Assembly: GCF_003477995.1 (NCBI RefSeq)
Contig: NZ_QUEM01000023.1
Location: 1-60,862 of the forward strand
Direction: 5' to 3'
Length of the DNA: 60,862 nt
Source of the DNA: Bacteroides sp. OF04-15BH
Lineage (GTDB): Bacteria; Bacteroidota; Bacteroidia; Bacteroidales; Bacteroidaceae
Numbering within the stretch: position 1 is the stretch's first letter; each line of letters begins with the position of its first letter. This document shows, in pieces, positions 43,475-53,328 of the stretch. A model generated the notes under the pieces. It did not search any database and was not told the origin of the DNA. It saw only the letters and a program-made list of their open reading frames with translations. Both the position numbers and the translations under genes were made by a program.

Positions 43475-44854
43475 ATGTACCTTATGAATACACATCAAAC
43501 CGTACATAGCCCCTTGCTGATTATCGGTGCCGGTCCGGGTGGATATGAAACCGCACTGTTGGCCGCCCGAAGGGGAATCGAAGTGACTCTGATTGAAAAA
43601 GGACCGGTGGGAGGTACTTGTCTGAACGAAGGGTGCATTCCGACCAAGGCTTTTTGCCGACATGCCCAGATACTCGATGATTTGCGGGAATCGGAAACGT
43701 TGGGAATCCGTAACCAGAACTTTTCATTTGACATTCAGGCGGTGCTTCAGCGAAAGGAGCAGATTGTCGGACAGCTTCGTCAGGGTGTGGAAAGTCTTTT
43801 GCAAAACAAACTGATCCGGTTTGTGAACGGTGCAGCACGCTTTGAGGATGAGCATACAGTGCTGGTCGGTGAAGAAAGATATTCTGCAGATCATATTCTG
43901 ATTGCCACAGGTTCTGTGTCCCAGACCTTGCCGATACCAGGCCATGATTTGCCACATGTGATGACTTCTACCGAAATTCTGAATCTGGATTGCATTCCGC
44001 GCCATCTGTGTGTCATTGGAGGAGGAGTTATCGGACTGGAGTTTGCTTCTATATTCAAAAGCTTCGGCAGTCAGGTCACCGTATTGGAATATTGCCGGGA
44101 CATTCTTCCGCACTTTGATACAGATCTGGCCAAACGCCTGAAACAAAGTCTGGGTAAACGAGGCATCGACATTCAGACTCAGGCACAGGTGCAACAGATA
44201 GAAAAGACCGAAGACGGTCTGCTTCGCGTGCACTATCTGAAAAAGGAAAAGGAAATATGCGTAGAAGCTGATTATGTGCTTATGGCCGTAGGACGGCGTG
44301 CCAATATCGAATCGTTGAATCTGGATGATATCGGATTACGGTACGCCAAACGGGGTATTGAGGTAAACGAACAGATGCAAACGAATGTGCCCCACATTTA
44401 TGCCATAGGAGATATCAACGGGCGACAGATGCTGGCACACGCAGCTACATTCCAGGGGATAAGGGCCTTGAACCACATGCAGGGACTCACCGACACGTTG
44501 CGACTGGATATTGTTCCGGCTGCGGTATTTACTCATCCCGAAGCGGCTACTGTTGGACTGACCGAAGAAGAGTGCAAGGCAAACGGCATTCCTTATCGGG
44601 TTCATAAGTCTTTCTTCCGGGCAAACGGAAAGGCTGTCTGCCTTCAGGAAACGGAAGGCTTCTGCAAACTGTTGAGCCACAAGGAAAGCGGAGTATTATT
44701 GGGCGGACATCTGGTAGGACCACATGCGGCGGATCTGATTCAGGAACTGACCGTTCTGATCCAGAACGGAAATTCGGTGAATGATTTAAGAAATACCATT
44801 CATCCTCATCCCACATTGGGTGAAGTCCTTTTAGATGCCGTTAAGGAAGAATAA
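43475..44854 (+). CDS. lpdA: Dihydrolipoyl dehydrogenase (L protein)
   Basis: A 459-residue flavoprotein that re-oxidises the dihydrolipoyl arm of GcvH with NAD+. FAD loop GAGPGGYE, redox pair Cys49 and Cys54 in GGTCLNEGCIPTK, NAD loop GGGVIGLEFAS and the active-site HPHPTLGE near the C-terminus are all intact. An ATG at 43484 is an equally good start. It is the last gene of the operon, followed by a strong terminator. The same enzyme could also serve 2-oxoacid dehydrogenases. Confidence 0.95.
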   Translation: MYLMNTHQTVHSPLLIIGAGPGGYETALLAARRGIEVTLIEKGPVGGTCLNEGCIPTKAFCRHAQILDDLRESETLGIRNQNFSFDIQAVLQRKEQIVGQLRQGVESLLQNKLIRFVNGAARFEDEHTVLVGEERYSADHILIATGSVSQTLPIPGHDLPHVMTSTEILNLDCIPRHLCVIGGGVIGLEFASIFKSFGSQVTVLEYCRDILPHFDTDLAKRLKQSLGKRGIDIQTQAQVQQIEKTEDGLLRVHYLKKEKEICVEADYVLMAVGRRANIESLNLDDIGLRYAKRGIEVNEQMQTNVPHIYAIGDINGRQMLAHAATFQGIRALNHMQGLTDTLRLDIVPAAVFTHPEAATVGLTEEECKANGIPYRVHKSFFRANGKAVCLQETEGFCKLLSHKESGVLLGGHLVGPHAADLIQELTVLIQNGNSVNDLRNTIHPHPTLGEVLLDAVKEE

Positions 44855-44973
44855 AAAGAGAAAAACGGAACTTCACGTTTTGCCGGCATTCAAAAGAACA
44901 TAAAAGCAATGTAGTAAAACAAAAAAGTCCATAAGAGAATAAGAGAAGCTACGGATTGTAGCTATAGCATTTA

Positions 44974-45020
44974 AAAAGGGACGGATCAAACTCTGAATTG
45001 AGTCGTGATTCGTCCCTTTT
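44974..45020. terminator. Terminator after the glycine cleavage operon
   Basis: A 15-bp stem (44974-44988 with 45006-45020, one wobble) with an inner AACTC/GAGT helix, and T-rich or A-rich flanks on both sides. It serves lpdA and possibly the convergent mltG operon. Confidence 0.85.
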
Positions 45021-45133
45021 CTTTTATCATTGTAGGATACTCCAAATTTAAATCGTAAGTTCACATTTGAAAATTAAAGTTTGATGCATCCTCGTATTAT
45101 ATCCCGATTTATTCAAAAATTAGAATGAACCGG

Positions 45134-46153
45134 TTATTTGATATTTCTCTTGTTCAAGGCATCCGTATATTTCTGTGCATTCTGCAAATGCTCTTCGTAG
45201 GTTCGGGCAAAATTATGCGTTCCGGAGAAGTCTTCCTTAGCACACATATACAGATAATCATGATCAACCCGGTGGAGCACAGCATCGATAGATGCTACAG
45301 TAGGAATGCGGATAGGTCCTGGAGGCAATCCTACATTCTTATATGTATTATACGGACTGTCAATAGTCAGATGCTTGTGATAGATGCGTCGCAAAGAGAA
45401 ATCCTTTAAAGCATACTTGATGGTAGGATCGGCCTGCAACGGCATCTCCTGCTTCAGGCGGTTGATATACATTCCGGCCACCATAGGCTTTTCTGCATTG
45501 TTGGCTGTTTCCTCCTCTACAATAGAGGCAATGGTAATCACCTCATTCGGGGTCAGTCCCAACTTTTGTGCCAGTTCCGCGCGTCCGTCTGTTTTCCAGA
45601 AGGCTGCATTTTCTTTCTGCATGCGCTTCATCAGGTCTTCCAGACTGATGTTCCAGTACACCTGATAGGTGTTGGGGATGAAGAGCGCCATGATGGTGGC
45701 TGTGTCATACGAGAGAGTGGCGCAGAATGCAGAATCCTGCAGTGCCTCGCAAATCGCAGTGGAGTCAACCATCAGTTTGCGTCCCAGCACACCGGCCAGT
45801 TTATCCACCGTGCGCACACTCGGGATGGTCAGGTTTACAGGAGACTGGTTACCGCTTGCCAATTTACGATAGGTTGCCAGTTGTCCTTCTTTGGGACTGA
45901 CGGCATAACGTCCCGGATGGACAGTCATGGGCTTCAGAGTTTCCAGAATGGAATAGCCCCACAGACAAGACGGCTGAGCCGCTGTCTCTATCTTGCTGCG
46001 GATAGAGTCGTTCGTGTCGTCGTCATCTACATAAACATACACGGTTTCGCTGATCTTGTAGCAAGAACTGAAGAACAGGGAATACACCGCAACGCATGCG
46101 GTTACCAATACAACGGCACCACCGATCAGAAGTGCCTTTTTCTTTGTTTTCAT
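45134..46153 (-). CDS. mltG: Endolytic transglycosylase MltG (YceG family)
   Basis: A 339-residue inner-membrane enzyme with one N-terminal membrane segment (about residues 8-28) and a periplasmic catalytic domain that cuts nascent glycan strands and sets their length. The catalytic Glu213 lies in IASIVEEETA, followed by ADPTIKYAL and the LPPGPI motif. The length matches the family. Last gene of the lon operon on the minus strand, 17 bases after the helicase gene. Confidence 0.94.
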   Translation of the reverse strand: MKTKKKALLIGGAVVLVTACVAVYSLFFSSCYKISETVYVYVDDDDTNDSIRSKIETAAQPSCLWGYSILETLKPMTVHPGRYAVSPKEGQLATYRKLASGNQSPVNLTIPSVRTVDKLAGVLGRKLMVDSTAICEALQDSAFCATLSYDTATIMALFIPNTYQVYWNISLEDLMKRMQKENAAFWKTDGRAELAQKLGLTPNEVITIASIVEEETANNAEKPMVAGMYINRLKQEMPLQADPTIKYALKDFSLRRIYHKHLTIDSPYNTYKNVGLPPGPIRIPTVASIDAVLHRVDHDYLYMCAKEDFSGTHNFARTYEEHLQNAQKYTDALNKRNIK

Positions 46154-46170
46154 ATCTTTACTGTAATTTT

Positions 46171-47613
46171 TTATTCTGTCGGTGCTGCCGGCTTCTGTTC
46201 GCTTCCCTCGGCCGGTTTGTTTGACTTTCTGCGGCGATGATGGCTTCTTCTCTTTTTGGCCGGTTTCTTTTCAGCCTGTTCTGCCGTCACCTCTTTCTTT
46301 GCGTCACCCGGTTCCTTCGTTTCAGACTTTGGGGCCTCCTGAGTTCCGTTTGTTTTCTGCGGCTTCTTGGATTCTGACTTTTTGGCCTCTGTTTTGGGTT
46401 TGCCTTCGGCAGAACCGCCCTTTCCTTTTTTCTTGGACTTTCTGCTTTTTTTCTTGAAAGACTCTTCCTTCAGCTCCGGTTTGGCAAAATCTTCGGGAAG
46501 TGTCACCGCCGGAATTTCAATCTCCAGCTGTCTTTCCATCCGTTTGAAACCGGTATATTCTTTTTCGCTGATCAAGGTCAGAGCATTTCCATCGTTGTTG
46601 GCACGCGCTGTTCGTCCGATGCGGTGCACATAATCTTCGGCATCGTGCGGCAAGTCGTAATTAACGACCAACTGAATATCGTCAATATCAATGCCACGGG
46701 CCACAATGTCCGTAGCTACCAGAATATCGATTTGCTGTGTCTTGAAAGAATACATCACAGCGTCGCGTTCTTTCTGGTCCAGATCGGAGTGCATTTCTCC
46801 CACATTGAAACCTTTGCGGAGCAAGGCACGGGCAATATCCTTCACTTTAATCTTGGAAGAAGCAAAGATGATGACGCGCTGCGTAGGGTAGTGTGTGAAG
46901 AGCCACTTGACAGCTTTCAGCTTTTCTGCCTCACAGCAGAATACCACCTCCTGCTTGATTTTTTCAGCCGGTTTGGATACGGCAATCTTGATTTCTACCG
47001 GATCTTTCAGGATATTGCGGGCCAGCTGCTGAATCTTGGCCGGCATTGTGGCCGAAAAGAGGATAGTCTGGCGTTCGCGCGGCAGAAGCTTTTCAATTTG
47101 CAGGATGTCCTCGCTGAATCCCATGTCCAGCATGCGGTCGGCCTCGTCCAGAATGAAATATTTCACATGAGACAAATCCACATTGCTCAGACTCAGGTGA
47201 CTGATCAGTCTGCCCGGAGTGGCAATGATGATGTCTGCTCCCATCAGCAGTCCGCGCTTTTCCTGTTCATAACGGATTCCGTCGTTGCCTCCGTAAACGG
47301 CAACGCTTGAAATCGGCACATAATAGGAGAAACCGGCCAGTGACTGGTCAATCTGCTGTGCCAGTTCGCGTGTCGGCGACATGATGATGCAGCTGATCTT
47401 GTTTTCCGGTCCCGGGTTGTCGCACAAGCGGCTCAGCACCGGCAACAGATAGGCTGCGGTCTTTCCGGTTCCGGTCTGTGCCACTCCAATCACATCCCGT
47501 CCTTCCAGAATGGCGGGAATGGCATGCTCCTGAATCGGTGTGCAATCTATAAAGTTCATATCATCCAGGGCATCCAGCACCTGGTCGTTCAAATCTAATT
47601 CGTAAAAATCCAC
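46171..47613 (-). CDS. DEAD-box RNA helicase
   Basis: A 480-residue RNA helicase. Motifs in order: Q motif (CTPIQEHAIP), Walker A AQTGTGKT, PTRELAQQ, DEAD as LDEADRML, SAT, and HRIGRTAR. The last 100 residues are a lysine-, glutamate- and arginine-rich disordered tail that probably binds RNA. The GTG at 47613 is chosen as start because the in-frame TTG at 47661 lies inside the upstream gene and the helicase domain begins here. Its role could be ribosome assembly or RNA turnover. Confidence 0.93.
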   Translation of the reverse strand: MDFYELDLNDQVLDALDDMNFIDCTPIQEHAIPAILEGRDVIGVAQTGTGKTAAYLLPVLSRLCDNPGPENKISCIIMSPTRELAQQIDQSLAGFSYYVPISSVAVYGGNDGIRYEQEKRGLLMGADIIIATPGRLISHLSLSNVDLSHVKYFILDEADRMLDMGFSEDILQIEKLLPRERQTILFSATMPAKIQQLARNILKDPVEIKIAVSKPAEKIKQEVVFCCEAEKLKAVKWLFTHYPTQRVIIFASSKIKVKDIARALLRKGFNVGEMHSDLDQKERDAVMYSFKTQQIDILVATDIVARGIDIDDIQLVVNYDLPHDAEDYVHRIGRTARANNDGNALTLISEKEYTGFKRMERQLEIEIPAVTLPEDFAKPELKEESFKKKSRKSKKKGKGGSAEGKPKTEAKKSESKKPQKTNGTQEAPKSETKEPGDAKKEVTAEQAEKKPAKKRRSHHRRRKSNKPAEGSEQKPAAPTE

Positions 47614-47626
47614 GTTTCTAATTTCT

Positions 47627-48790
47627 TTATCTTGGTGCCTTCTTGTAAAGGAAGAAAGCAATTATTGTAAATATGATATTCGGCAGCCACACCGCCAAAG
47701 CAGAAGGCCAGTCGGCATTGATGGCCAGAGTCGAGGAAATTGTCTGGAAAAGGATATAAGAGGCACTCAATGCCAGACCGATTCCCAGATAAAGTCCCAT
47801 ACCTCCCTTGCGTTTTCGGGCAGAAAGCGACAAACCGATAGTGGTCAGAATAAAGGACGCAAACGGGGTGGCATAGCGTTTGTAATATTCCACCTCAAAA
47901 GGCTTCACATTACCCAGTCCACGTCGTTTCTGCTTTTCAATATATACCTTCAGTTCCGGATTGGTCAGAATCTCCTGCTGGTTACGCGTCTCCAGGAAGT
48001 CGGCAGGCTCCATCATGATGAGCGAGTCCAATTTGGAACCGGAAGTGATACGCTCACGCATTCCTTTCATTTCGCGGATGGTGTAGTTGCTGATTTTCCA
48101 GTGATACTGCTCGTCGGCAAGAGTATCATACTTGATAGTGCTGGCGGTCAGATGCGAAACCAGTTTCTTGTTTTCAAACTTATCCAAGGAGAAGCGGTAG
48201 CCTGTTTTGGTCTCTCCGTCAAAATGCTCGATAAAGGCAATCACACCGGTGTCGACCTGCAGCTGCACGTTCTGTGCAAAATTGGCACGCTGTTTCTTCT
48301 TGTAGATATTTTCAAAGTTGAGTCGTTTTTCACTGCCTTGCGGTATGACATACGAACCCAATACAAACGAGAGCAAGGCAATGATAGCAGCAGAAATCAT
48401 GTAAGGGCGCATCAGGCGCTCAAAACTCATTCCTGTTGACATCATGGCTATGATCTCCGAATTCTCTGCCAGTTTGGAAGTGAAGAAGATCACGGAAATG
48501 AACACGAACAGCGGACTGAACAGGTTCGAGAAGTAAGGAACAAAATTCAGGTAATAGTCAAAGATGATTCCTTTGAGCGGCGCATTGTTCGTGGTGAATT
48601 TATCAATGTTTTCGTTATAATCGAAGACAATCGCTATGGAAATGATCAGAATGATCGAAAAGAAGTAGGTTCCCAAAAACTTGGCAATCAGATAGCGGTC
48701 CAGTCGATTCAACAACTTGACAGAAGAAAGCCATCCCAGCGGCTTTCTTCTGTCTGAGTTATCCTTGTTTTTCTTTTTGAAGAGTTTCAT
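47627..48790 (-). CDS. LptF/LptG-family permease
   Basis: A 387-residue inner-membrane protein of the YjgP/YjgQ family, part of the ABC machine that pulls lipopolysaccharide out of the inner membrane. It has three N-terminal membrane segments (about 35-55, 80-105, 125-150), a periplasmic jellyroll in the middle, and three more segments at the C-terminus. LptF and LptG cannot be told apart here. It lies between tgt (12-base gap) and the DEAD-box gene (13-base gap). Confidence 0.92.
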   Translation of the reverse strand: MKLFKKKNKDNSDRRKPLGWLSSVKLLNRLDRYLIAKFLGTYFFSIILIISIAIVFDYNENIDKFTTNNAPLKGIIFDYYLNFVPYFSNLFSPLFVFISVIFFTSKLAENSEIIAMMSTGMSFERLMRPYMISAAIIALLSFVLGSYVIPQGSEKRLNFENIYKKKQRANFAQNVQLQVDTGVIAFIEHFDGETKTGYRFSLDKFENKKLVSHLTASTIKYDTLADEQYHWKISNYTIREMKGMRERITSGSKLDSLIMMEPADFLETRNQQEILTNPELKVYIEKQKRRGLGNVKPFEVEYYKRYATPFASFILTTIGLSLSARKRKGGMGLYLGIGLALSASYILFQTISSTLAINADWPSALAVWLPNIIFTIIAFFLYKKAPR

Positions 48791-48802
48791 GCAGGACTGT
48801 TT

Positions 48803-49960
48803 TTATAATCTCACAGATACTTTTCTTACCATCTCGGCTTTCCATGCAGAGAAATTGTCGGCCAGAATCTGCTTTCTGGCTTCCTGAACCAACCAGATAT
48901 AGAAAGCCAGATTATGAATCGAAGCAATCTGCAGGGCCAGCAGTTCCTGTGCCTTGAACAGATGATGCAGATAAGCCTTTGAGTAGGCTGTGTCTACGTA
49001 TGAAGTTCCGTCAGGGTCTACCGGCGAAAAGTCGTCGGCCCATTTCCGGTTGCGCATGTTCATAATACCGTTCCGTGTGAAGAGCATGGCATTACGTCCG
49101 TTGCGTGTAGGCATCACACAGTCGAACATATCCACTCCGCGCTCGATACCCTCAAGCAGGTTTACCGGAGTGCCCACACCCATCAGATAGCGGGGCTTGT
49201 CCTTAGGCAGAATCTCATTCACAACCTCGATCATTTCATACATCACCTCGGCCGGTTCGCCCACCGCAAGACCACCGATAGCATTACCGTCGGCGTTCTT
49301 GCTGGCTACAAACTCAGCAGAACGGCGGCGCAGGTCGGGATAAGTACATCCCTGCACAATCGGGAACAACGACTGCCCGTAACCATATTTCGGGGCGGTT
49401 TCGTTATATCGGTTGATGCAGCGGTCCAGCCAGCGATGTGTCAGCTCCAGACTCTTGCGGGCATATTCATAATCCGAATCACCGGGAGGGCACTCGTCAA
49501 ATGCCATCATGATATCCGCACCGATGGAGCGTTCGATGTCCATTACCTTCTCGGGAGTGAAGAAATGCTTGGAACCGTCGATATGCGAACGGAACTCGCA
49601 GCCTTCTTCACGCAGCTTACGGATACCGGTCAGCGAGAACACCTGAAAACCGCCGCTGTCGGTCAGCATCGGTTTGTTGAAACCATTGAAACGGTGCAGG
49701 CCGCCCGCCTTTTCCAGAATCTCCGTTCCGGGGCGCAGATACAGATGATAGGTGTTTCCCAGAATAATCTGCGCTTTGATATCCTCCGTTAGATCCTTCA
49801 GCTGGACACCCTTAACGCTGCCCAAGGTACCCACAGGCATGAAGATCGGAGTTTCAATGTCTCCATGATCCGTTGCCAGCACGCCGGCGCGTGCGTTGGT
49901 CTTCGCGTCGGTGTGCAGCAGTGTAAACTTGGAATTGGTCTGTTTATTTATGGTCACCAT
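48803..49960 (-). CDS. tgt: Queuine/preQ1 tRNA-ribosyltransferase
   Basis: A 385-residue tRNA-guanine transglycosylase that swaps G34 for preQ1 in tRNAs for Asp, Asn, His and Tyr. The catalytic residues are present (LTDSGGFQVFSL and DMFDCVMPTRNGRNA). The zinc site is odd: the CxCxxC of the E. coli enzyme is replaced by a segment without cysteine (DPDGTSYVDTAYSKAY), while the later IHNL histidine remains. The gene overlaps the end of lon by 17 bases. Confidence 0.95.
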   Translation of the reverse strand: MVTINKQTNSKFTLLHTDAKTNARAGVLATDHGDIETPIFMPVGTLGSVKGVQLKDLTEDIKAQIILGNTYHLYLRPGTEILEKAGGLHRFNGFNKPMLTDSGGFQVFSLTGIRKLREEGCEFRSHIDGSKHFFTPEKVMDIERSIGADIMMAFDECPPGDSDYEYARKSLELTHRWLDRCINRYNETAPKYGYGQSLFPIVQGCTYPDLRRRSAEFVASKNADGNAIGGLAVGEPAEVMYEMIEVVNEILPKDKPRYLMGVGTPVNLLEGIERGVDMFDCVMPTRNGRNAMLFTRNGIMNMRNRKWADDFSPVDPDGTSYVDTAYSKAYLHHLFKAQELLALQIASIHNLAFYIWLVQEARKQILADNFSAWKAEMVRKVSVRL

Positions 49961-52400
49961 TGTTTTCTTCGAATTTAAAAATAATCGGATGCTTAACTTT
50001 TTCCTTCAGCAAAGCAAACTGAAGCACTTCCTCCACATTATCTACATAATGGAAGGTGAGTCCCTTCAGATACATTGCCGGAATCTCTTCGATATTCTTC
50101 TTGTTTTCCTTGCAAAGAATGATATCCTTGATGCCGGCACGGCGTGCTGCCAGAATCTTTTCCTTGATACCGCCCACAGGCAACACCTTGCCACGCAGCG
50201 TAATCTCACCCGTCATGGCCAGATTGCTACGTACTTTGCGCTGGGTCAAAGCTGAAGCCAGAGACGTGGCCATGGTGATACCGGCCGAAGGACCGTCTTT
50301 AGGCACGGCACCCTCGGGCACGTGGATATGAATGTTCCAGTTCTCAAAGATGCGGTTGTCGATGTTCAGGTCCTCAGCGTGTGCCTTGATATATTCCAAA
50401 GCCAGCATGGCCGACTCCTTCATCACATCGCCCAGATTTCCGGTCAGCGTCAGTTTTCCGGGTTTTCCCTTGCTCAGACTTGTTTCTATGAACAGAATCT
50501 CACCGCCCACAGAGGTCCATGCCAGTCCGGTTACCACACCGGCATATTCATTGCCCTGATAGATGTCGCGGGTAAACTCCGGCTTACCGAGCAGCGTTTC
50601 GATGTCTGCCGGTTTGATTTCGCTGTAAGGCATTTCATTGGTCCGTGCATATTCCAGAGCAATCTTGCGGAACACCTTGTTGATTTTCTTCTCCAGACCG
50701 CGCACACCGGATTCACGGGTATAGTTTTCAATCATAAACTCGATGGCCGAGCGCGAGAACTTGATGTCGCTCTTTCCGGCCAGACCGTTGTTTTCTTTCT
50801 CCTTGGGGATCAGATGACGCTTGGCAATCTCAATCTTCTCTTCGGTGATGTATCCGCTCACCTCAATCAGCTCCATACGGTCGAGCAGAGGGCGGGGAAT
50901 AGTACCTATATTATTAGCGGTAGCAATAAAGAGCACCTTGGACAAATCGTAATCCAGGTCCAGGAAATTGTCATGGAAAGCGTTGTTCTGTTCCGGGTCG
51001 AGCACCTCGAGCAATGCCGATGAAGGATCTCCCTGCACGGTATTCTGACTGATTTTGTCAATCTCATCGAGGATAAACACTGGGTTAGAGCTTTCCGCCT
51101 TGATCAGATTCTTGATGATACGTCCCGGCATGGCACCGATGTATGTTTTGCGATGACCACGGATTTCCGACTCATCATGAAGTCCGCCGAGCGACATACG
51201 TACATATTTTCTCTTCAGGGCTGTGGCCACACTGCGTCCGAGCGAAGTTTTTCCCACTCCCGGAGGGCCATACAAACAGATGATCGGTGCCTTGAGATCA
51301 CCGCGAAGACGCAACACGGCCAAATGCTCCAGAATACGTTCCTTGACTTTCTCCAGTCCGTAATGATCCTTGTTGAGCACCTTTTCGGCATTCTTCAGGT
51401 TCAGGTTGTCTTCGGTATAGGTATTCCACGGCAGGCTCAGCAGGGTTTGCAGATAGTTCAGCTGCACATTATAGTCCGGACTCTGCGGATTCAGACGCTC
51501 CAGCTTGGCCAGCTCGCGCTGAAACACCTGCTCGATTTCCTCATTCCAGTTCTTCATCGCGGCCTGATTTCTCAGCTGACGGATATCCTGGTCTTGGGGA
51601 GTGCCTCCCAGCTCATCCTGAATGTTCTTGATCTGCTGCTGCAGGAAATACTCTTTCTGCTGCACATCCAGATCCTCACGGGTGCGTCGCTGAATTTCGG
51701 CACGCAGCTCGGCATACTGGATTTCCTTGTTCAGCTGGCGCAACAGAATCTCCGTACGCTTCACCATAGAGCCTTCACTCAGCAATTCCATTTTGCGGCT
51801 GATGGCAAACGGGAAGTTGGCACAGATAAAGTTGATCAGGAAAGTCTTGTTTGAAATATTCTTGATGGCGAAGATCGATTCACGGGGAAGCTGCTCGTTC
51901 ATCTTGATATATTTCATGGTCACCTCGCGACAGCTCTCCACCAGGATTTCATACTGTGCATCATCCTTGGCCGGCAATTCATCGTTAATCTTAACGGCAT
52001 TACCTATTAAATAAGGAGATTCCTCGATGATGCTCGAGAGCTCAAAACGGCTCATACCCTGAAGAATCACGGTGATGGACTGATCCGGCAGTTCAAGCAC
52101 CTTTACGATTTTTGCCACTGTACCGACATGATACAGGTCTTCGAAGAGCGGATTGTCTGTTTCCGGTGTCAACTGGCACACCACGCCTATATGAAAATTC
52201 TTCTTCTCTGCCGCCTTGACCAGCTTGAGCGAACTCTTGCGTCCTACAGCAACCGGCATGACTACTCCCGGAAACAGGACCATGTTCCGCAGCGGAAGGA
52301 TGGGCAAAGTTTCATCCACATCAACTTCAAATACGCTGCTCTCGTCTCCTTCAAAGTCGGCAACTAAAGAAAAAGGATTCTGATTTTCGTCAATTTGCAT
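49944..52400 (-). CDS. lon: ATP-dependent protease Lon
   Basis: An 818-residue Lon. The N-terminal substrate-binding domain starts [18 protein letters not shown]. The AAA+ module has Walker [10 protein letters not shown] and Walker B FILDEIDK, and the protease domain carries the catalytic Ser in [11 protein letters not shown] (about residue 703) with its Lys partner downstream. It degrades misfolded and regulatory proteins in the cytoplasm. First gene of a tight five-gene operon: lon-tgt-LptF/G permease-DEAD helicase-mltG. Confidence 0.97.
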   Translation of the reverse strand: MQIDENQNPFSLVADFEGDESSVFEVDVDETLPILPLRNMVLFPGVVMPVAVGRKSSLKLVKAAEKKNFHIGVVCQLTPETDNPLFEDLYHVGTVAKIVKVLELPDQSITVILQGMSRFELSSIIEESPYLIGNAVKINDELPAKDDAQYEILVESCREVTMKYIKMNEQLPRESIFAIKNISNKTFLINFICANFPFAISRKMELLSEGSMVKRTEILLRQLNKEIQYAELRAEIQRRTREDLDVQQKEYFLQQQIKNIQDELGGTPQDQDIRQLRNQAAMKNWNEEIEQVFQRELAKLERLNPQSPDYNVQLNYLQTLLSLPWNTYTEDNLNLKNAEKVLNKDHYGLEKVKERILEHLAVLRLRGDLKAPIICLYGPPGVGKTSLGRSVATALKRKYVRMSLGGLHDESEIRGHRKTYIGAMPGRIIKNLIKAESSNPVFILDEIDKISQNTVQGDPSSALLEVLDPEQNNAFHDNFLDLDYDLSKVLFIATANNIGTIPRPLLDRMELIEVSGYITEEKIEIAKRHLIPKEKENNGLAGKSDIKFSRSAIEFMIENYTRESGVRGLEKKINKVFRKIALEYARTNEMPYSEIKPADIETLLGKPEFTRDIYQGNEYAGVVTGLAWTSVGGEILFIETSLSKGKPGKLTLTGNLGDVMKESAMLALEYIKAHAEDLNIDNRIFENWNIHIHVPEGAVPKDGPSAGITMATSLASALTQRKVRSNLAMTGEITLRGKVLPVGGIKEKILAARRAGIKDIILCKENKKNIEEIPAMYLKGLTFHYVDNVEEVLQFALLKEKVKHPIIFKFEENNGDHK

Positions 52401-52440
52401 AAACTCTCTATTTGTTTTTTATATTTTTTGTGAAACTCGG

Positions 52441-52472
52441 CAAAGATACAAAATTGTGTCTATTATACCAAC
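52441..52472 (-). promoter_or_regulatory. Promoter of the lon operon
   Basis: On the minus strand: -33-like GTTG (52469-52472), 20-nt spacer, -7 TATCTTTG (52441-52448). The leader to the lon ATG is about 34 nt. No CIRCE-type heat-shock repeat is seen. Confidence 0.6.
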
Positions 52473-52479
52473 TATAAAT

Positions 52480-52509
52480 ATTGTATTTGATTTTAATTAG
52501 TTATTTTTG
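52480..52509 (+). promoter_or_regulatory. Promoter of trmN6
   Basis: -33-like ATTG (52480-52483), 18-nt spacer, -7 TATTTTTG (52502-52509). It is divergent from the lon promoter, with only a few bases between the two. Confidence 0.5.
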
Positions 52510-52545
52510 CAACAACTATAAACAAAGACGAAGATTTTTTGAGCA

Positions 52546-53250
52546 ATGAATTCATTCCATTTCAAGCAATTTTCCGTAAGTCATGAGCTTTGCGCCATGA
52601 AAGTGGGGACCGACAGCGTGCTGTTAGGCGCGTGGGCCGACTGTGTGCCGGCGCAGCATATTCTGGATGTGGGCACCGGCTCGGGCATTCTGGCTCTTAT
52701 GGCGGCCCAGCGCAATCCGAACGCCTCGGTCACTGCTCTTGAAATAGACCCTTCGGCGGTGGAGCAGGCACGCATCAATGTGGCGCAGTCTCCGTGGAGC
52801 GGGCGTATTCATGTGGTTCAGGCAGACATCCGCACCTGGCAGTCGCCCGCGGTATTCGACTGCATCCTGTGCAATCCGCCGTTTTATACCAACGGACTGA
52901 TGTCGCCCACTGCCCAACGGAACCAGGCCCGTCAGGCGGCCTGCCTGCCTTTTGACGAACTGATAGCCCGCTGTGCGGCTCTGCTGACGGACTGCGGCAC
53001 CTTCCACGTCATCATTCCGGCCGAAAGCTGTGACTCATTCAGCATGCTTTGTTGGGAAAACGATTTGTATCTGCAAAGGAAAGTATGGGTACACACCAAA
53101 GAAAACAAACCGGCCAAGCGGGTGCTGCTTTCTTTCTCGCGCGCCCGATGTCCTTATCCGGCGGGGGAGAAACTGATTCTTAAATCGGAGGAGAATGAAC
53201 CCACCGATGCTTACCGGCAACTGACCGGAGACTTTTATCTGAAATATTGA
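52546..53250 (+). CDS. trmN6: tRNA1(Val) adenine-N6-methyltransferase (YfiC-like)
   Basis: A 234-residue SAM-dependent methyltransferase. Motif I is LDVGTGSGILALM, the acidic motif II is ALEIDPSAVEQA, and motif IV is CNPPFY, the N6-adenine or N6-type signature. Length and the N-terminal FHFKQFSV segment fit the YfiC/TrmN6 family, which modifies A37 of tRNA1(Val). A single gene, ended by a strong terminator. Confidence 0.88.
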   Translation: MNSFHFKQFSVSHELCAMKVGTDSVLLGAWADCVPAQHILDVGTGSGILALMAAQRNPNASVTALEIDPSAVEQARINVAQSPWSGRIHVVQADIRTWQSPAVFDCILCNPPFYTNGLMSPTAQRNQARQAACLPFDELIARCAALLTDCGTFHVIIPAESCDSFSMLCWENDLYLQRKVWVHTKENKPAKRVLLSFSRARCPYPAGEKLILKSEENEPTDAYRQLTGDFYLKY

Positions 53251-53255
53251 AACGA

Positions 53256-53309
53256 TTTGCCCCTTGTTGCATGCTTCATTCACATAGAAAGCATGCAACA
53301 AGGGGCAAA
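53256..53309. terminator. Perfect 21-bp bidirectional terminator
   Basis: Arms 53256-53276 and 53289-53309 pair without a mismatch and are flanked by A/T-rich runs. It separates trmN6 from the convergent lipid kinase gene. Confidence 0.9.
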
Positions 53310-53328
53310 AATATTTTTGCAGCAAAGG

